A stretch of DNA of 64,000 nucleotides from Ohtaekwangia sp966211525 (lineage in GTDB: Bacteria; Bacteroidota; Bacteroidia; Cytophagales; Cyclobacteriaceae): assembly GCA_966211525.1 (NCBI GenBank), contig CBIHOZ010000009.1:16879-80878 (forward strand). The letters are read 5' to 3'. The notes under the pieces were generated by a model. That model did not search any database and was not told the DNA's origin. It worked only from the letters and a program-made list of their open reading frames with translations. Shown here piece after piece: positions 35,401-43,056 of the stretch; position 1 is the stretch's first letter, and each line of letters starts with the position of its first letter. Made by a program: the position numbers and the translations under genes.

Positions 35401-35497
35401 AAAGAACTACTTAAAATAGATGAGTACAATCCATATGAATAACAATAACGAAATATATTTTGGAGACAAAAAAAATATATACCCGAGAAGAAACTTA

Positions 35498-35554
35498 AGT
35501 CTCCGAAGAGTCTCCCGCCTCGGGGACTCTGGCGGAAGCACGCACTTATTAGCA
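35498..35554 (+). repeat. Two-hairpin repeat (family 1), copy B, right half missing
   Basis: It holds the left end AGTCTCCG, hairpin 1 and the start of the linker (GGAAGCACGCACTTA), then diverges. Hairpin 2 is absent, so the copy is truncated. Confidence 0.85.
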
Positions 35555-35602
35555 CAAATCCTTGTCGTGATGAGTTCTTAAATTTTAATAATTTATACAT
35601 AC

Positions 35603-35809
35603 ATGGACTATACTGCAATATTTAAACAAACCTATAATGATTTATTGCCAGACTCCCTGGAGACCGCGCTAATTGCCATGAAGATTGCAGGTGCATCGCA
35701 GATAGACAGCATCAGAGTAGTGATGTCTGAGCTAAAAATAACTCTTCGGGAAGCGGATGCTTTAATCCTAAATTCCAAGACTTGGGAGGATAAGAAGGAG
35801 TTAACTTAG
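35603..35809 (+). CDS. Small hypothetical protein
   Basis: A 68-residue soluble helical protein. SIRVVMSELKITLREADALI suggests a short helix-turn unit; similar small proteins occur in Bacteroidota, but no function is known. It is bracketed by family-1 repeat copies B and C, forming the smallest cassette-like unit in the array (376 bases from copy to copy). Confidence 0.65.
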   Translation: MDYTAIFKQTYNDLLPDSLETALIAMKIAGASQIDSIRVVMSELKITLREADALILNSKTWEDKKELT

Positions 35810-35873
35810 AAATTAAGGAACGACATCGCTGACATATGGAGCGGTCCTGAATAGCAGTATCGATCATAATTAA

Positions 35874-35978
35874 AGTCTCCGAAGAGTCTCCCGCCTCGGG
35901 GACTCTGTCGGAAGCACACACTTAGCAACGGCCAGCTTTTCAAAAACGCATAGTCCCGAAACGGAGACTATGCTTGGG
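35874..35978 (+). repeat. Two-hairpin repeat (family 1), copy C
   Basis: A near-full copy starting AGTCTCCG, with hairpin 1, linker ACACACTTAGCAACGGCC and hairpin 2 identical to copy A, ending TATGCTTGGGC. Just before it, AATAGCAGTATCG resembles a family-2 fragment. Confidence 0.88.
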
Positions 35979-36019
35979 CACCAACGCTCAATATTTCTTT
36001 TTGAAACTTAGAGAGAAAG

Positions 36020-36901
36020 ATGAAAAAAATCATAATTGCAATTCTTGTTAGTATACTTTTCTCAAGTTGTTTTATTGGTGCAGGTACTCATGGAAAAATA
36101 GAAAGTTACCAACTGCCTTATTCTAATGAACATATTGTTAACGCTGTCGATCAATTTCTTTTAGCTAATCCTTTGTATTTTGAAAGTACTGAAGATAATG
36201 GTTGGATTTACATTAAGATACCTCCAGAGAACAACAGATTCGGATTCACCATTGGAGGTCAATCTGAAATCGTGTTAATAGCGGTAGGCAAAGAAAACGA
36301 AACAACTAAATGGAATAAAGATCTCTCGTCTTCAGAGAAGAGAACGTTCTCTGAAATCTTCAAAGAGAAATTCGTAAACAAATTACACCCTGCAACTACA
36401 TCTGAAGATTTACTTAAAAGCCCCTTTACTCTTACCATTAATAACAATGCGGATGCTGATTTATGGCCAGAGTATATTTTTACATCGGAGACACTAATAA
36501 GCTACCCGCTACCTTTTGAATTTGATAGTTTGAAACTTGATTACTTCGAGGATCTAGTTGTATCCTTTAGCAAACAGATAGGGCGTCAAATACAGGTAAA
36601 TCAATTTTACAATATTTTCAGGATAGACAAAGATTACTCAGGTTACATTGCAGACAGTATTTATATTACCAAGCTGTATCGCACAATAGGATGTAACAAA
36701 AAGGCCATAACCATTTTTGATAACATTGCATGGGGCCAGTATATAGATGTTAAAAATCAACGTAACAGAATTCAAGACTATAAAAGATTACGCAAACAAA
36801 AAACAGAAAGAGGATATAGAGAAACAGATGTTTACTCTGAATTTTCAGAAGAACGCTGGATGCTGAGTGATAGACATCTAATTCGCAATCAAGATGATTG
36901 A
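36020..36901 (+). CDS. Lipoprotein of unknown function
   Basis: A 293-residue protein with a lipoprotein signal (ILVSILFSSC, Cys at 17). The mature part is mixed alpha/beta with no recognised motif and has a basic, Arg-rich C-terminal stretch (about 250-285). It is followed 9 bases on by repeat copy D, so it is one cassette-like unit with it. Confidence 0.65.
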   Translation: MKKIIIAILVSILFSSCFIGAGTHGKIESYQLPYSNEHIVNAVDQFLLANPLYFESTEDNGWIYIKIPPENNRFGFTIGGQSEIVLIAVGKENETTKWNKDLSSSEKRTFSEIFKEKFVNKLHPATTSEDLLKSPFTLTINNNADADLWPEYIFTSETLISYPLPFEFDSLKLDYFEDLVVSFSKQIGRQIQVNQFYNIFRIDKDYSGYIADSIYITKLYRTIGCNKKAITIFDNIAWGQYIDVKNQRNRIQDYKRLRKQKTERGYRETDVYSEFSEERWMLSDRHLIRNQDD

Positions 36902-36909
36902 TGTTCTGA

Positions 36910-37021
36910 CGCACCATCAGAGTCACCGGGCCCGTCTCGGTGACTCTGGCCGAAGCACGCACTTAGCAACAGGCGCTCTTCAAAAGAAGCATAGTCCCGA
37001 AACGGAGACTATGCTTGGACA
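36910..37021 (+). repeat. Two-hairpin repeat (family 1), copy D, variant hairpin 1
   Basis: Hairpin 1 reads CAGAGTCACCG paired with CGGTGACTCTG, an 11-bp perfect stem that differs from copy A on both arms. Linker (GCACGCACTTAGCAACAGGC) and hairpin 2 are the same as in copy A. The left part is a family-3 sequence (CACCATCAGAGTCACCG), showing families 1 and 3 share parts. Confidence 0.88.
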
Positions 37022-37246
37022 GCAAGTGATTCTAAAGCAATCTTCCCTATTCGTTTTTCAAGCATAAAAAACTTCATTTTATTTTACCCATACGTTAACC
37101 ATTAACGAGGTATTAATATTTACATGTTGATAGTATAAGAGTAATTACCGGTAGAATAATTTGAGCAAAACCTGATTTTCCCGGTATAGTATATCATACA
37201 TAAATGCGTGTTATTGTGTTCAACAAACTAAAATTCGTATTTCTTT

Positions 37247-38422
37247 ATGTTAAAAAAAACTACGCTACCAACACTTTGTCTACTGTTAACATTTGCATTT
37301 AGTTGTAACGACCAAAGTGTGATTGAACAACATGATACTGTTGTCCCATTCGATCCCAGTACAACTACAACTCTACCGCATGATACAGGTACACCAGCCT
37401 ATACATTTAAGTTAACAAGCCAGGCTAGTATATATGCAAATGTAAAAAGTACTTTTTCCAATATAAAAGTTGACTCTGACCTGGTTTCAGTTAACAACGA
37501 AGGTGTAAAGATAGCCGACTTTTCGCGTCTGGATAATATACCCGCTAATCTGGCATTTCTAAAAAATGTAAAAGTTTTTGATGATGAAGCAGGCACAATG
37601 CAGGCATTGACAAACGAGGAGTTTAGACAATTAATGATCAATCAGCTTAACGCTTGCGAATTTTCCGATGCGTTCAAGCAAATATTTATAGACTTCTACG
37701 ATTACATCAAAAACACGATGCCTACTAAATCTTATGAATCTTTTAACATAAAATGCAATAGTTTTATGGAAAGGGTAGCTATAGGCGCTTCCGCATCAAA
37801 ATATACGGAACTGGAAAAATTTGCAGTTGTTCAGGTCTTTGCTCAGTTAAGACAACTGGTAAAGTATACCTACGAAAATCCAAGCTCAGCATGGAATAAC
37901 ACAGCAAATGGACGTAGCAGCTCTGGTGGTTGTTTGCCTAAGACAAAAGATGAGTGGAAGGCCATTGCGGAGGCTGCATTTACAGGTGGAGTGATGGCAG
38001 GTGTTAGCTTAGGAATCAAAGGCATCGAAGCCGGTGCTATAGCAACCACTGCTGCCGGTAATCCTGTTGCCGGGGGCGTTGTAGGTGGGATAATTGGCTT
38101 TACAATTGGCTTTACCAGTGGTGCAATTGGCAGTGGCAGTGTAAAACTAATGTTTGATTGCTTATGGAAAAAAGCCGCCAGCTTAAATGTGCCATTAACA
38201 ACTTTTGTTTGTAGCGGAAAGGTATATCAAGCTTACACCAATTCAATTCCAACTGGATGTGAAGCTGGAGGAAATAGCATTATCACACAACAGCCTTATC
38301 AAGATCATGTTAAACGAATGCTAAAAGGAATTTTTGAGTTAGGTGTTGTACCGAACGCAGGCAAACAAAAGATTAATGTTAATGTGGAGAATGACATTAA
38401 ATTTGTAGTATCAAACTTATGA
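37247..38422 (+). CDS. Glycine-zipper lipoprotein of unknown function
   Basis: A 391-residue protein with lipoprotein signal (LLLTFAFSC, Cys 20). A region at about 240-300 is rich in Gly and small residues (GGVMAGVSLGIKG, NPVAGGVVGGIIGFTIGFTS, GAIGSGS), a glycine-zipper, membrane-insertion-prone hairpin as in pore-forming or colicin-like proteins. A cysteine pair follows (about 305-340). Its stop codon overlaps the ATG of a small two-helix membrane protein (ATGA), a pattern expected for a toxin and its immunity protein. That role is inference only. Confidence 0.6.
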   Translation: MLKKTTLPTLCLLLTFAFSCNDQSVIEQHDTVVPFDPSTTTTLPHDTGTPAYTFKLTSQASIYANVKSTFSNIKVDSDLVSVNNEGVKIADFSRLDNIPANLAFLKNVKVFDDEAGTMQALTNEEFRQLMINQLNACEFSDAFKQIFIDFYDYIKNTMPTKSYESFNIKCNSFMERVAIGASASKYTELEKFAVVQVFAQLRQLVKYTYENPSSAWNNTANGRSSSGGCLPKTKDEWKAIAEAAFTGGVMAGVSLGIKGIEAGAIATTAAGNPVAGGVVGGIIGFTIGFTSGAIGSGSVKLMFDCLWKKAASLNVPLTTFVCSGKVYQAYTNSIPTGCEAGGNSIITQQPYQDHVKRMLKGIFELGVVPNAGKQKINVNVENDIKFVVSNL

Positions 38423-38664
38423 AACGTGTAATTAGCTTTTTAGGATACTTCGTTTTCTTCTTGGTATCCTTGTACGCATTAAGTCATGTTAGATTTTTTT
38501 CTACAACTGCAATGAACATGTCAGAAACAAAAAATATAGCGTGGCTTATAACCACCTCATTTGTATTGAGCTTGGGTTATACATTGACTAGCGAGAGGAT
38601 AAAAAGATTCATTGGCAATACAACAAAAAAAATAGTAGACAAAAAGAAGCATGATCCGAACTGA
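38419..38664 (+). CDS. Small two-helix membrane protein, translationally coupled to the glycine-zipper lipoprotein
   Basis: An 81-residue protein with two transmembrane helices (about 5-25 and 40-58) and a basic tail (KRFIGNTTKKIVDKKK). It overlaps the preceding gene by 4 bases. Small size, membrane location and coupling suggest an immunity or accessory partner. It is not recognised as a known family. Confidence 0.6.
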   Translation: MKRVISFLGYFVFFLVSLYALSHVRFFSTTAMNMSETKNIAWLITTSFVLSLGYTLTSERIKRFIGNTTKKIVDKKKHDPN

Positions 38665-38680
38665 GTATCAGACCTGACTC

Positions 38681-38706
38681 CATCAGAGTCACCGGCCGGT
38701 GACTCC
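38681..38706 (+). repeat. Family-3 boundary repeat as a perfect palindrome
   Basis: CATCAGAGTCACCGG joins CCGGTGACTC, giving a 20-base perfect inverted repeat at 38686-38705 (GAGTCACCGG/CCGGTGACTC), 16 bases after the stop codon. It is equivalent to hairpin 1 of copy D without its loop. Confidence 0.8.
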
Positions 38707-38767
38707 TTAAGCCTGCCCCAAAGACACCCAATCTCCATTTCAAAAGTTGAGATAATATTTTAAATTA

Positions 38768-38877
38768 AGTCTCCGAAGAGTCTCCCGCCTCGGGGACTCT
38801 TGCGGAAGCACACACTTAGCAACAGGCGTTTTTCAAAACACGCATAGTCCCGAAACGGAGACTATGCTTCGACTGTC
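38768..38877 (+). repeat. Two-hairpin repeat (family 1), copy E
   Basis: A full 110-base copy with AGTCTCCG start, hairpin 1, linker GCACACACTTAGCAACAGGC, hairpin 2 and the end TTCGACTGTC. It aligns with copy A along its whole length. Confidence 0.9.
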
Positions 38878-38911
38878 ATAATCCTTAAATTGTAATTTGA
38901 TTTTGCCAAAG

Positions 38912-39088
38912 ATGAGAAAAGAGATTGTGACTGATTCAACTCCAAAACCAGATGAGTCCTCAAAAGAGGATATCATTGAAAGACTGATAATAATTGAGAA
39001 AATAAAGAAAGGCCGGCAGCAAATAAAAGAAGGTAATGTTAATACTGAAGACCAGGCAAGGGTAAAGCTAGATAAATGGTTACGTTGA
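38912..39088 (+). CDS. Small antitoxin-like protein
   Basis: A 58-residue soluble protein from ATG 38912 (a TTG at 38897 is in frame). The C-terminal IEKIKKGRQQIKEGN followed by TEDQARVKLDKWL resembles the C-terminal signature of Bacteroidota antitoxins (GxxxxEEVxxKxxxW). No toxin gene follows; the next ORF is a lipoprotein. This is the third antitoxin-like orphan in the window. Confidence 0.55.
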   Translation: MRKEIVTDSTPKPDESSKEDIIERLIIIEKIKKGRQQIKEGNVNTEDQARVKLDKWLR

Positions 39089-39104
39089 TTTTCCTTCTAA
39101 CACA

Positions 39105-39587
39105 GTGGCATCAAATTTTGTGAAACACATCTCCTATCTATACTTACTTATACTGGTAAGCTGTACCACGACCACATCATCTCTTCAAGAAGAAGAGAAA
39201 AAACTTGTCGGAAACTGGAAGGAGCCAGTAGATAATGGAGCGATACAAGGGTCGTATATGGAGTTCCATGAAGACCGCACTGGTGTTTTCGGACCAATCA
39301 TTAATGTTAAGGGCAAAGTCGGAATTGCACCCTACTTGTCGTTCCTAATGAAAGACTGGCGAATACAAAACGACACACTTTCTATTCAATTCGAAATGCA
39401 GCCGGGTTACGCGGTCTATAGCCCCGATGGAAAGAAAATCAGAAAAAACGATAAGCCCAGTTATGTCCGCTATATTGTTTGGGAGGTGTCCGACACAGTG
39501 ATTGTCCTGGAAGATCTCGTTAGTGAATTTCCAGGCATAAAGGAACGTCTGAAAAAGTCGGAGAAAATGGAACTTTTGAATGAGTAA
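39105..39587 (+). CDS. Small lipoprotein, lipocalin-like
   Basis: A protein of 155-160 residues. The lipoprotein signal is LYLLILVSCTTT. The start is GTG at 39105 or GTG at 39120 (MKHISYLYLL, which gives the more standard signal). The mature part is beta-rich (VGNWKEP, GSYMEFHEDRTGVFG, YVRYIVWEVSDTVIVL), as in small lipocalin-like proteins. Function unknown. A family-3 repeat follows 9 bases after the stop. Confidence 0.62.
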   Translation: MASNFVKHISYLYLLILVSCTTTTSSLQEEEKKLVGNWKEPVDNGAIQGSYMEFHEDRTGVFGPIINVKGKVGIAPYLSFLMKDWRIQNDTLSIQFEMQPGYAVYSPDGKKIRKNDKPSYVRYIVWEVSDTVIVLEDLVSEFPGIKERLKKSEKMELLNE

Positions 39588-39596
39588 ATTGCATCT

Positions 39597-39611
39597 CCAT
39601 CAGAGTTACCG
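39597..39611 (+). repeat. Family-3 boundary repeat
   Basis: CCATCAGAGTTACCG, one base different from the consensus, 9 bases after the stop codon. Confidence 0.6.
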
Positions 39612-39692
39612 TCCGCTATATTTTAACTTGTTCCGTATGCAAACCCATATATATACTAATGATATTTCTATATTAGGGCAAGCCCGCAGGCA

Positions 39693-40211
39693 ATGAACAA
39701 CATCAGAAAAGTACTTAGAGCAAAGCACTGGCAAATTTTTTCAATTTTGATGGGTATCTCATTTATTCAGGGATCGAGTCAAGGGTCCAGTAGTGGGATA
39801 AGCACCATCTTCTATATTCTGTACATCGTTATTTATATTGGCTGGCTTTTAGTGCTAGGCATGGGATTAAAATCCATGCGACTGAATGTCGCGATGAATT
39901 ATGCGCTCTTTTTAGCAACAGGGATTGCGCTTATTACGGTGGTCGTTTCTGTTAAAATTTTAGAAACAATGGGGTTGCTGAACAACTTCGAAAATGATGC
40001 AATAGCAATACCAATGCTGGTACTCATACTTACTTCGTTAATCATAGTTTGCAGTTTCATTGCAAAGAACTTAAAAATAAATGAAAAGGGAGAGGACATT
40101 GATATTAATGATTACTTCGGAGACATTCTCCGCTTGATATTCTGGCCTATAGGTATATGGAGTATTCAGCCTCGCATAAATAGATTAGCGGCCAAGTTGA
40201 TCAGTCACTAA
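39693..40211 (+). CDS. Four-helix membrane protein
   Basis: A 172-residue protein with likely transmembrane segments at about 12-25, 36-58, 68-92 and 105-125, and a cytoplasmic tail with GDILRLIFWPIGIWSIQPRI. Not recognised. It is followed 32 bases after the stop by a family-3 repeat. Confidence 0.65.
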   Translation: MNNIRKVLRAKHWQIFSILMGISFIQGSSQGSSSGISTIFYILYIVIYIGWLLVLGMGLKSMRLNVAMNYALFLATGIALITVVVSVKILETMGLLNNFENDAIAIPMLVLILTSLIIVCSFIAKNLKINEKGEDIDINDYFGDILRLIFWPIGIWSIQPRINRLAAKLISH

Positions 40212-40243
40212 CTGGGCTATAATGCATCATTTGCCTTTGCTAC

Positions 40244-40259
40244 CCTATCAGAGTCACCG
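40244..40259 (+). repeat. Family-3 boundary repeat
   Basis: CCTATCAGAGTCACCG, closely matching the copies at 36914, 38681 and 39597. A family-2-like fragment (AGTATAGCAAAAATCACA) lies downstream near 40300. Confidence 0.6.
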
Positions 40260-40337
40260 ATCCTCTGAATTGAAATAAGAAGGACTTATAGAATGGAGTA
40301 TAGCAAAAATCACATTTAAAGCGAAACAATTTTAACT

Positions 40338-40511
40338 ATGAAACAATCAATACTCTATATTGTGCTTGGCGCCTTAATCATCATTGGTGGATTGCGTCAA
40401 AATGAACACAGATTAATTCCAGAGTTTCTGTACTATATATTCGGGGGTATATCACTGATCTTTGGAATATATAAATTATTAACTAACGAGCCTGACGACA
40501 AGCAGCAATAA
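40338..40511 (+). CDS. Very small two-helix membrane protein
   Basis: A 57-residue ORF. It encodes a hydrophobic N-terminal helix (SILYIVLGALIIIGG), a short loop and a second helix (FLYYIFGGISLIFGIYKLL) with a charged tail. The last base of its TAA stop is the first base of repeat copy F. No known family. Confidence 0.6.
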   Translation: MKQSILYIVLGALIIIGGLRQNEHRLIPEFLYYIFGGISLIFGIYKLLTNEPDDKQQ

Positions 40512-40618
40512 GTCTCCGAAGAGTCTTCCGCCTCGGGGACTCTAGCAGAAGCACACACTTAGCAACAGGCAGCTTTTCAAAAAACGTATAGTCCCGAAAC
40601 GGAGACTATGCTTCGACT
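40511..40618 (+). repeat. Two-hairpin repeat (family 1), copy F
   Basis: A full copy overlapping the stop codon of the preceding ORF. Hairpin 1 has GAGTCTTCCG in the left arm; hairpin 2 has GTATAGTC instead of GCATAGTC, still able to pair through a G-T wobble. Linker ACACACTTAGCAACAGGC is conserved. Confidence 0.9.
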
Positions 40619-40687
40619 TTAGCAACATTCCGTGTAATAGGCGACCTACATCGTTATACACAAAAAAACATTTTAGACTTCTGAACC

Positions 40688-41149
40688 TTGACAACAATAC
40701 ATCTCGTAACCGAAATAGAAGCCGATATATATACCTGTTTTGACGCAGCGCGTGATATTGACATTCACAAGCTCTCAACAAAACAAACAAACGAAATTGC
40801 CATTGCCGGTCGCACAAGCGGGCTTTGCGAATTAGGTGACATGATAACATGGGAAGCAACACACTTCGGAATAAGACAACAATTAACCGTTGAGATTACC
40901 AAGTTCAACCGACCTTACTTCTTTGAAGATAAAATGCTGAAAGGCGCCTTTAAAAGTATGCAGCACAAACATTACTTCGAAGAGAAAGACGGCAAAACCA
41001 TAATGATCGATAAATTCGAATATGAAGTTCCGTATAGTATAGCAGGTAAAATCTTCAATACTATAATTTTAAAGCGCTACATGACTTCGTTTCTCGTAAC
41101 CCGAAATCAGTTTATCAAATCCGTTGTAGAAGCGAAACGAGCACATTGA
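40688..41149 (+). CDS. SRPBCC-fold protein
   Basis: A 153-residue START/polyketide-cyclase-like protein, starting at a TTG codon (MTTIHLVTEIEADIYTCFDA). YFFEDKMLKGAFKSMQHKHY and DKFEYEVPYSIAGKI fit the cytoplasmic SRPBCC group that was once called cell-division inhibitor-like. Its TGA stop forms the first three bases of a family-2 repeat. Confidence 0.8.
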   Translation: MTTIHLVTEIEADIYTCFDAARDIDIHKLSTKQTNEIAIAGRTSGLCELGDMITWEATHFGIRQQLTVEITKFNRPYFFEDKMLKGAFKSMQHKHYFEEKDGKTIMIDKFEYEVPYSIAGKIFNTIILKRYMTSFLVTRNQFIKSVVEAKRAH

Positions 41150-41195
41150 TGCTTAATAGCAAAAATCACTATCTTGATAAGATATAGTTCATAAC
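41147..41195 (+). repeat. Family-2 boundary repeat, copy 2
   Basis: TGATGCTTAATAGCAAAAATC at its start, then CTATCTTGATAAGATATAG and ATAAC; the first three bases are the stop codon of the SRPBCC gene and the next gene begins 9 bases after the end. Confidence 0.72.
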
Positions 41196-41204
41196 ACGTA
41201 ACAA

Positions 41205-41618
41205 ATGAAAAGACCTCAAGACTTCTTTACAATCTATAAGCAATCGGCATGGGATAAGGACACCGAAGGCATGATTGCATTGTACCATGACAGCGTTGTG
41301 ATTTTTGACATGTGGACGAAAGGGTATCAAACAGGACTTACAGAATGGTCTAGCGTAATCAAAAATTGGTTAGGCTCATTAAGAGACGAAAGTGTAAATG
41401 TGATCTTTGAAATGATAGAACTTCACGAAGGTAACGATGCCGGGTTTGGAAGTGCTTTAATTACTTATCAAGCCATTTCAACGAACAACACAATTGTAAG
41501 AAGCATGAAAAACAGAATTACCGTAGGGTTTATCAAACAGAAAGATGAGTGGAGAGTAATTCATCAACACACATCTGCTCCTATCAACTCCAACCTTGAA
41601 GCTATTTTGAATATCTGA
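41205..41618 (+). CDS. NTF2-like (SnoaL/DUF4440-type) protein
   Basis: A 137-residue cone-shaped-fold protein. FFTIYKQSAWDKDTEGMIAL, a central VVIFDMW and the final KQKDEWRVIHQHTSAPI are the family pattern. Such proteins may be small-molecule isomerases or binding proteins. Its TGA stop opens the next family-2 repeat. Confidence 0.8.
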   Translation: MKRPQDFFTIYKQSAWDKDTEGMIALYHDSVVIFDMWTKGYQTGLTEWSSVIKNWLGSLRDESVNVIFEMIELHEGNDAGFGSALITYQAISTNNTIVRSMKNRITVGFIKQKDEWRVIHQHTSAPINSNLEAILNI

Positions 41619-41663
41619 TATTTAGTAACAAAATCATTATCTTGAAAAAATATAGTCTATAAC
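41616..41663 (+). repeat. Family-2 boundary repeat, copy 3
   Basis: TGATATTTAGTAACAAAATC then TTATCTTGAAAAAATATAG and CTATAAC. Again it begins with the stop codon of the gene before it. Confidence 0.72.
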
Positions 41664-41714
41664 CTCAGCCACCCCAGCATAAAAATTTTTGACAGTTGGT
41701 TTAAAACAAAAGTT

Positions 41715-42278
41715 ATGAGAAAACTAGTTGCATCAATCAACATGACGCTCGATGGGTTTTGTGATCACACATCTGCAATTGCCGATGACGAACTACATCA
41801 ACACTATACCGACCTGTTATTTAACGCGGGCGACCTTCTGTACGGAAGAATAACATACCAGCTCATGGAAGACTACTGGCCAACGGTAGTTAAAAATCCC
41901 ACCGGCAATAAACGCACGGACGACTTCGCTGTGATCATAGAAAACATTCCCAAAACTGTTTTCTCCCGAACGCTGAGTAATGTAAAATGGAAAAATGTAA
42001 AACTTGCCAAGAGAAGTCTTGAAGAAGAAGTTTTAGAACTCAAGCAATCGAACGATCATGGAGGTAAAGACATTTTAGTGGGCAGTCCGAGTTTAATTGC
42101 AGCGCTGACAAAACTTAATCTGTTTGATGAATACCAACTCTGCGTTCACCCGATTATAGCGGGACAAGGTTTAACATTGTTTAAAAATATAACCGACAGC
42201 ATGGTTCTTAAACTTGTAAAGACAAAAACACTTGGTGGTGGCCAAATAGTACTTTACTATGAGCCAGTGAAAAAATGA
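41715..42278 (+). CDS. RibD C-terminal/dihydrofolate reductase-like protein
   Basis: A 187-residue NADPH-binding-fold protein. MRKLVASINMTLDGFCDH, LLYGRITYQLMEDYWP and DILVGSPSLIAALTKLNLFDEY match the DHFR-like family typified by YyaP/YwjB. It is not folate DHFR itself. Proteins of this kind are common in mobile gene cassettes. Confidence 0.85.
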   Translation: MRKLVASINMTLDGFCDHTSAIADDELHQHYTDLLFNAGDLLYGRITYQLMEDYWPTVVKNPTGNKRTDDFAVIIENIPKTVFSRTLSNVKWKNVKLAKRSLEEEVLELKQSNDHGGKDILVGSPSLIAALTKLNLFDEYQLCVHPIIAGQGLTLFKNITDSMVLKLVKTKTLGGGQIVLYYEPVKK

Positions 42279-42381
42279 TTAGTCTTCTTTTATTCTCATC
42301 GTAACATAAGCAAAGTATATTCTTCGATTTAAGAATTAGATTTATCGATCCTGCTACCAAACATCAGAATTCAGGAGACCG

Positions 42382-43035
42382 ATGACTCTAATGGGGTATC
42401 TAGATATATACTCCTACTCAAATGCAATTGATATGTATAAAAAAATCCCTATAGCGTTAATAACATTCCGACTAGTTATTGTTCCAGTAATTTTAGGGCT
42501 AACCTATTATCTCAGAGATGAAGCACGGTCAATAGTACTTGTCCTAATGTACCTGGGTTTGATATCCGACATACTTGATGGAATTGTTGCCAGACATTTG
42601 AATGTTTCGTCTCCAGCCTTGAGGCGTTTCGATAGTCAGACTGATATGTTATTCTGGCTGTCTATAGGAGTAAGCACCTGGCTACTACATCCAGATCTTA
42701 TTGCGAATAATAATATAGCAGTAATTACAATTCTTGCCATGGAAGTGATCTGCTATATGGTGAGCCTGCTAAAATTTAAAAGGGAAACCTGCACACACGC
42801 ATTTCTCTCAAAGCTCTGGGGAATAACACTGCTTATCGCTTTTACTTCTTTGATTGGATTTGACTATGCAGGCCTCCCTTTTGCAATAGCGATTACTGTG
42901 GGATTAGTTGCGCACATTGACAGAATACTGATCACGCTGGTCCTCCCGGCATGGACACATGATATACCAAGTGCTTATCACGCTTATCTTATCAGGAAAG
43001 GGATTCCGTTTAAAAAGAATAAATTATTCAATTAA
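42382..43035 (+). CDS. CDP-alcohol phosphatidyltransferase family protein
   Basis: A 200-217-residue membrane protein (ATG 42382 or 42433). The catalytic signature DxxDGxxAR...DxxxD is present as DILDGIVARH and RRFDSQTDMLFWL; the usual second Gly before the third Asp is absent. Five or six transmembrane helices surround it. It would transfer a phospho-alcohol from or to CDP-diacylglycerol or a similar substrate; product not predictable. It is the last plus-strand gene before DoxX. Confidence 0.78.
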   Translation: MTLMGYLDIYSYSNAIDMYKKIPIALITFRLVIVPVILGLTYYLRDEARSIVLVLMYLGLISDILDGIVARHLNVSSPALRRFDSQTDMLFWLSIGVSTWLLHPDLIANNNIAVITILAMEVICYMVSLLKFKRETCTHAFLSKLWGITLLIAFTSLIGFDYAGLPFAIAITVGLVAHIDRILITLVLPAWTHDIPSAYHAYLIRKGIPFKKNKLFN

Positions 43036-43056
43036 TATACATTATCAAACTATACA

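Noticed and set aside
34487..40618. The family-1 repeats as canonical integron attC sites
   Set aside because: The right end (TTGGAC) is close to the GTTRRRY core but the left end is not its complement (AAGTCTCCG), and no integron integrase was found. Called attC-like in arrangement only.
34487..40618. A CRISPR array
   Set aside because: Repeats are 48-110 bases, separated by genes of different lengths, not by uniform short spacers, and there are no cas genes.
40542..40862. Minus-strand ORF across repeat copy F
   Set aside because: It covers the hairpins and the 5' part of the SRPBCC gene in antisense; a shadow frame.
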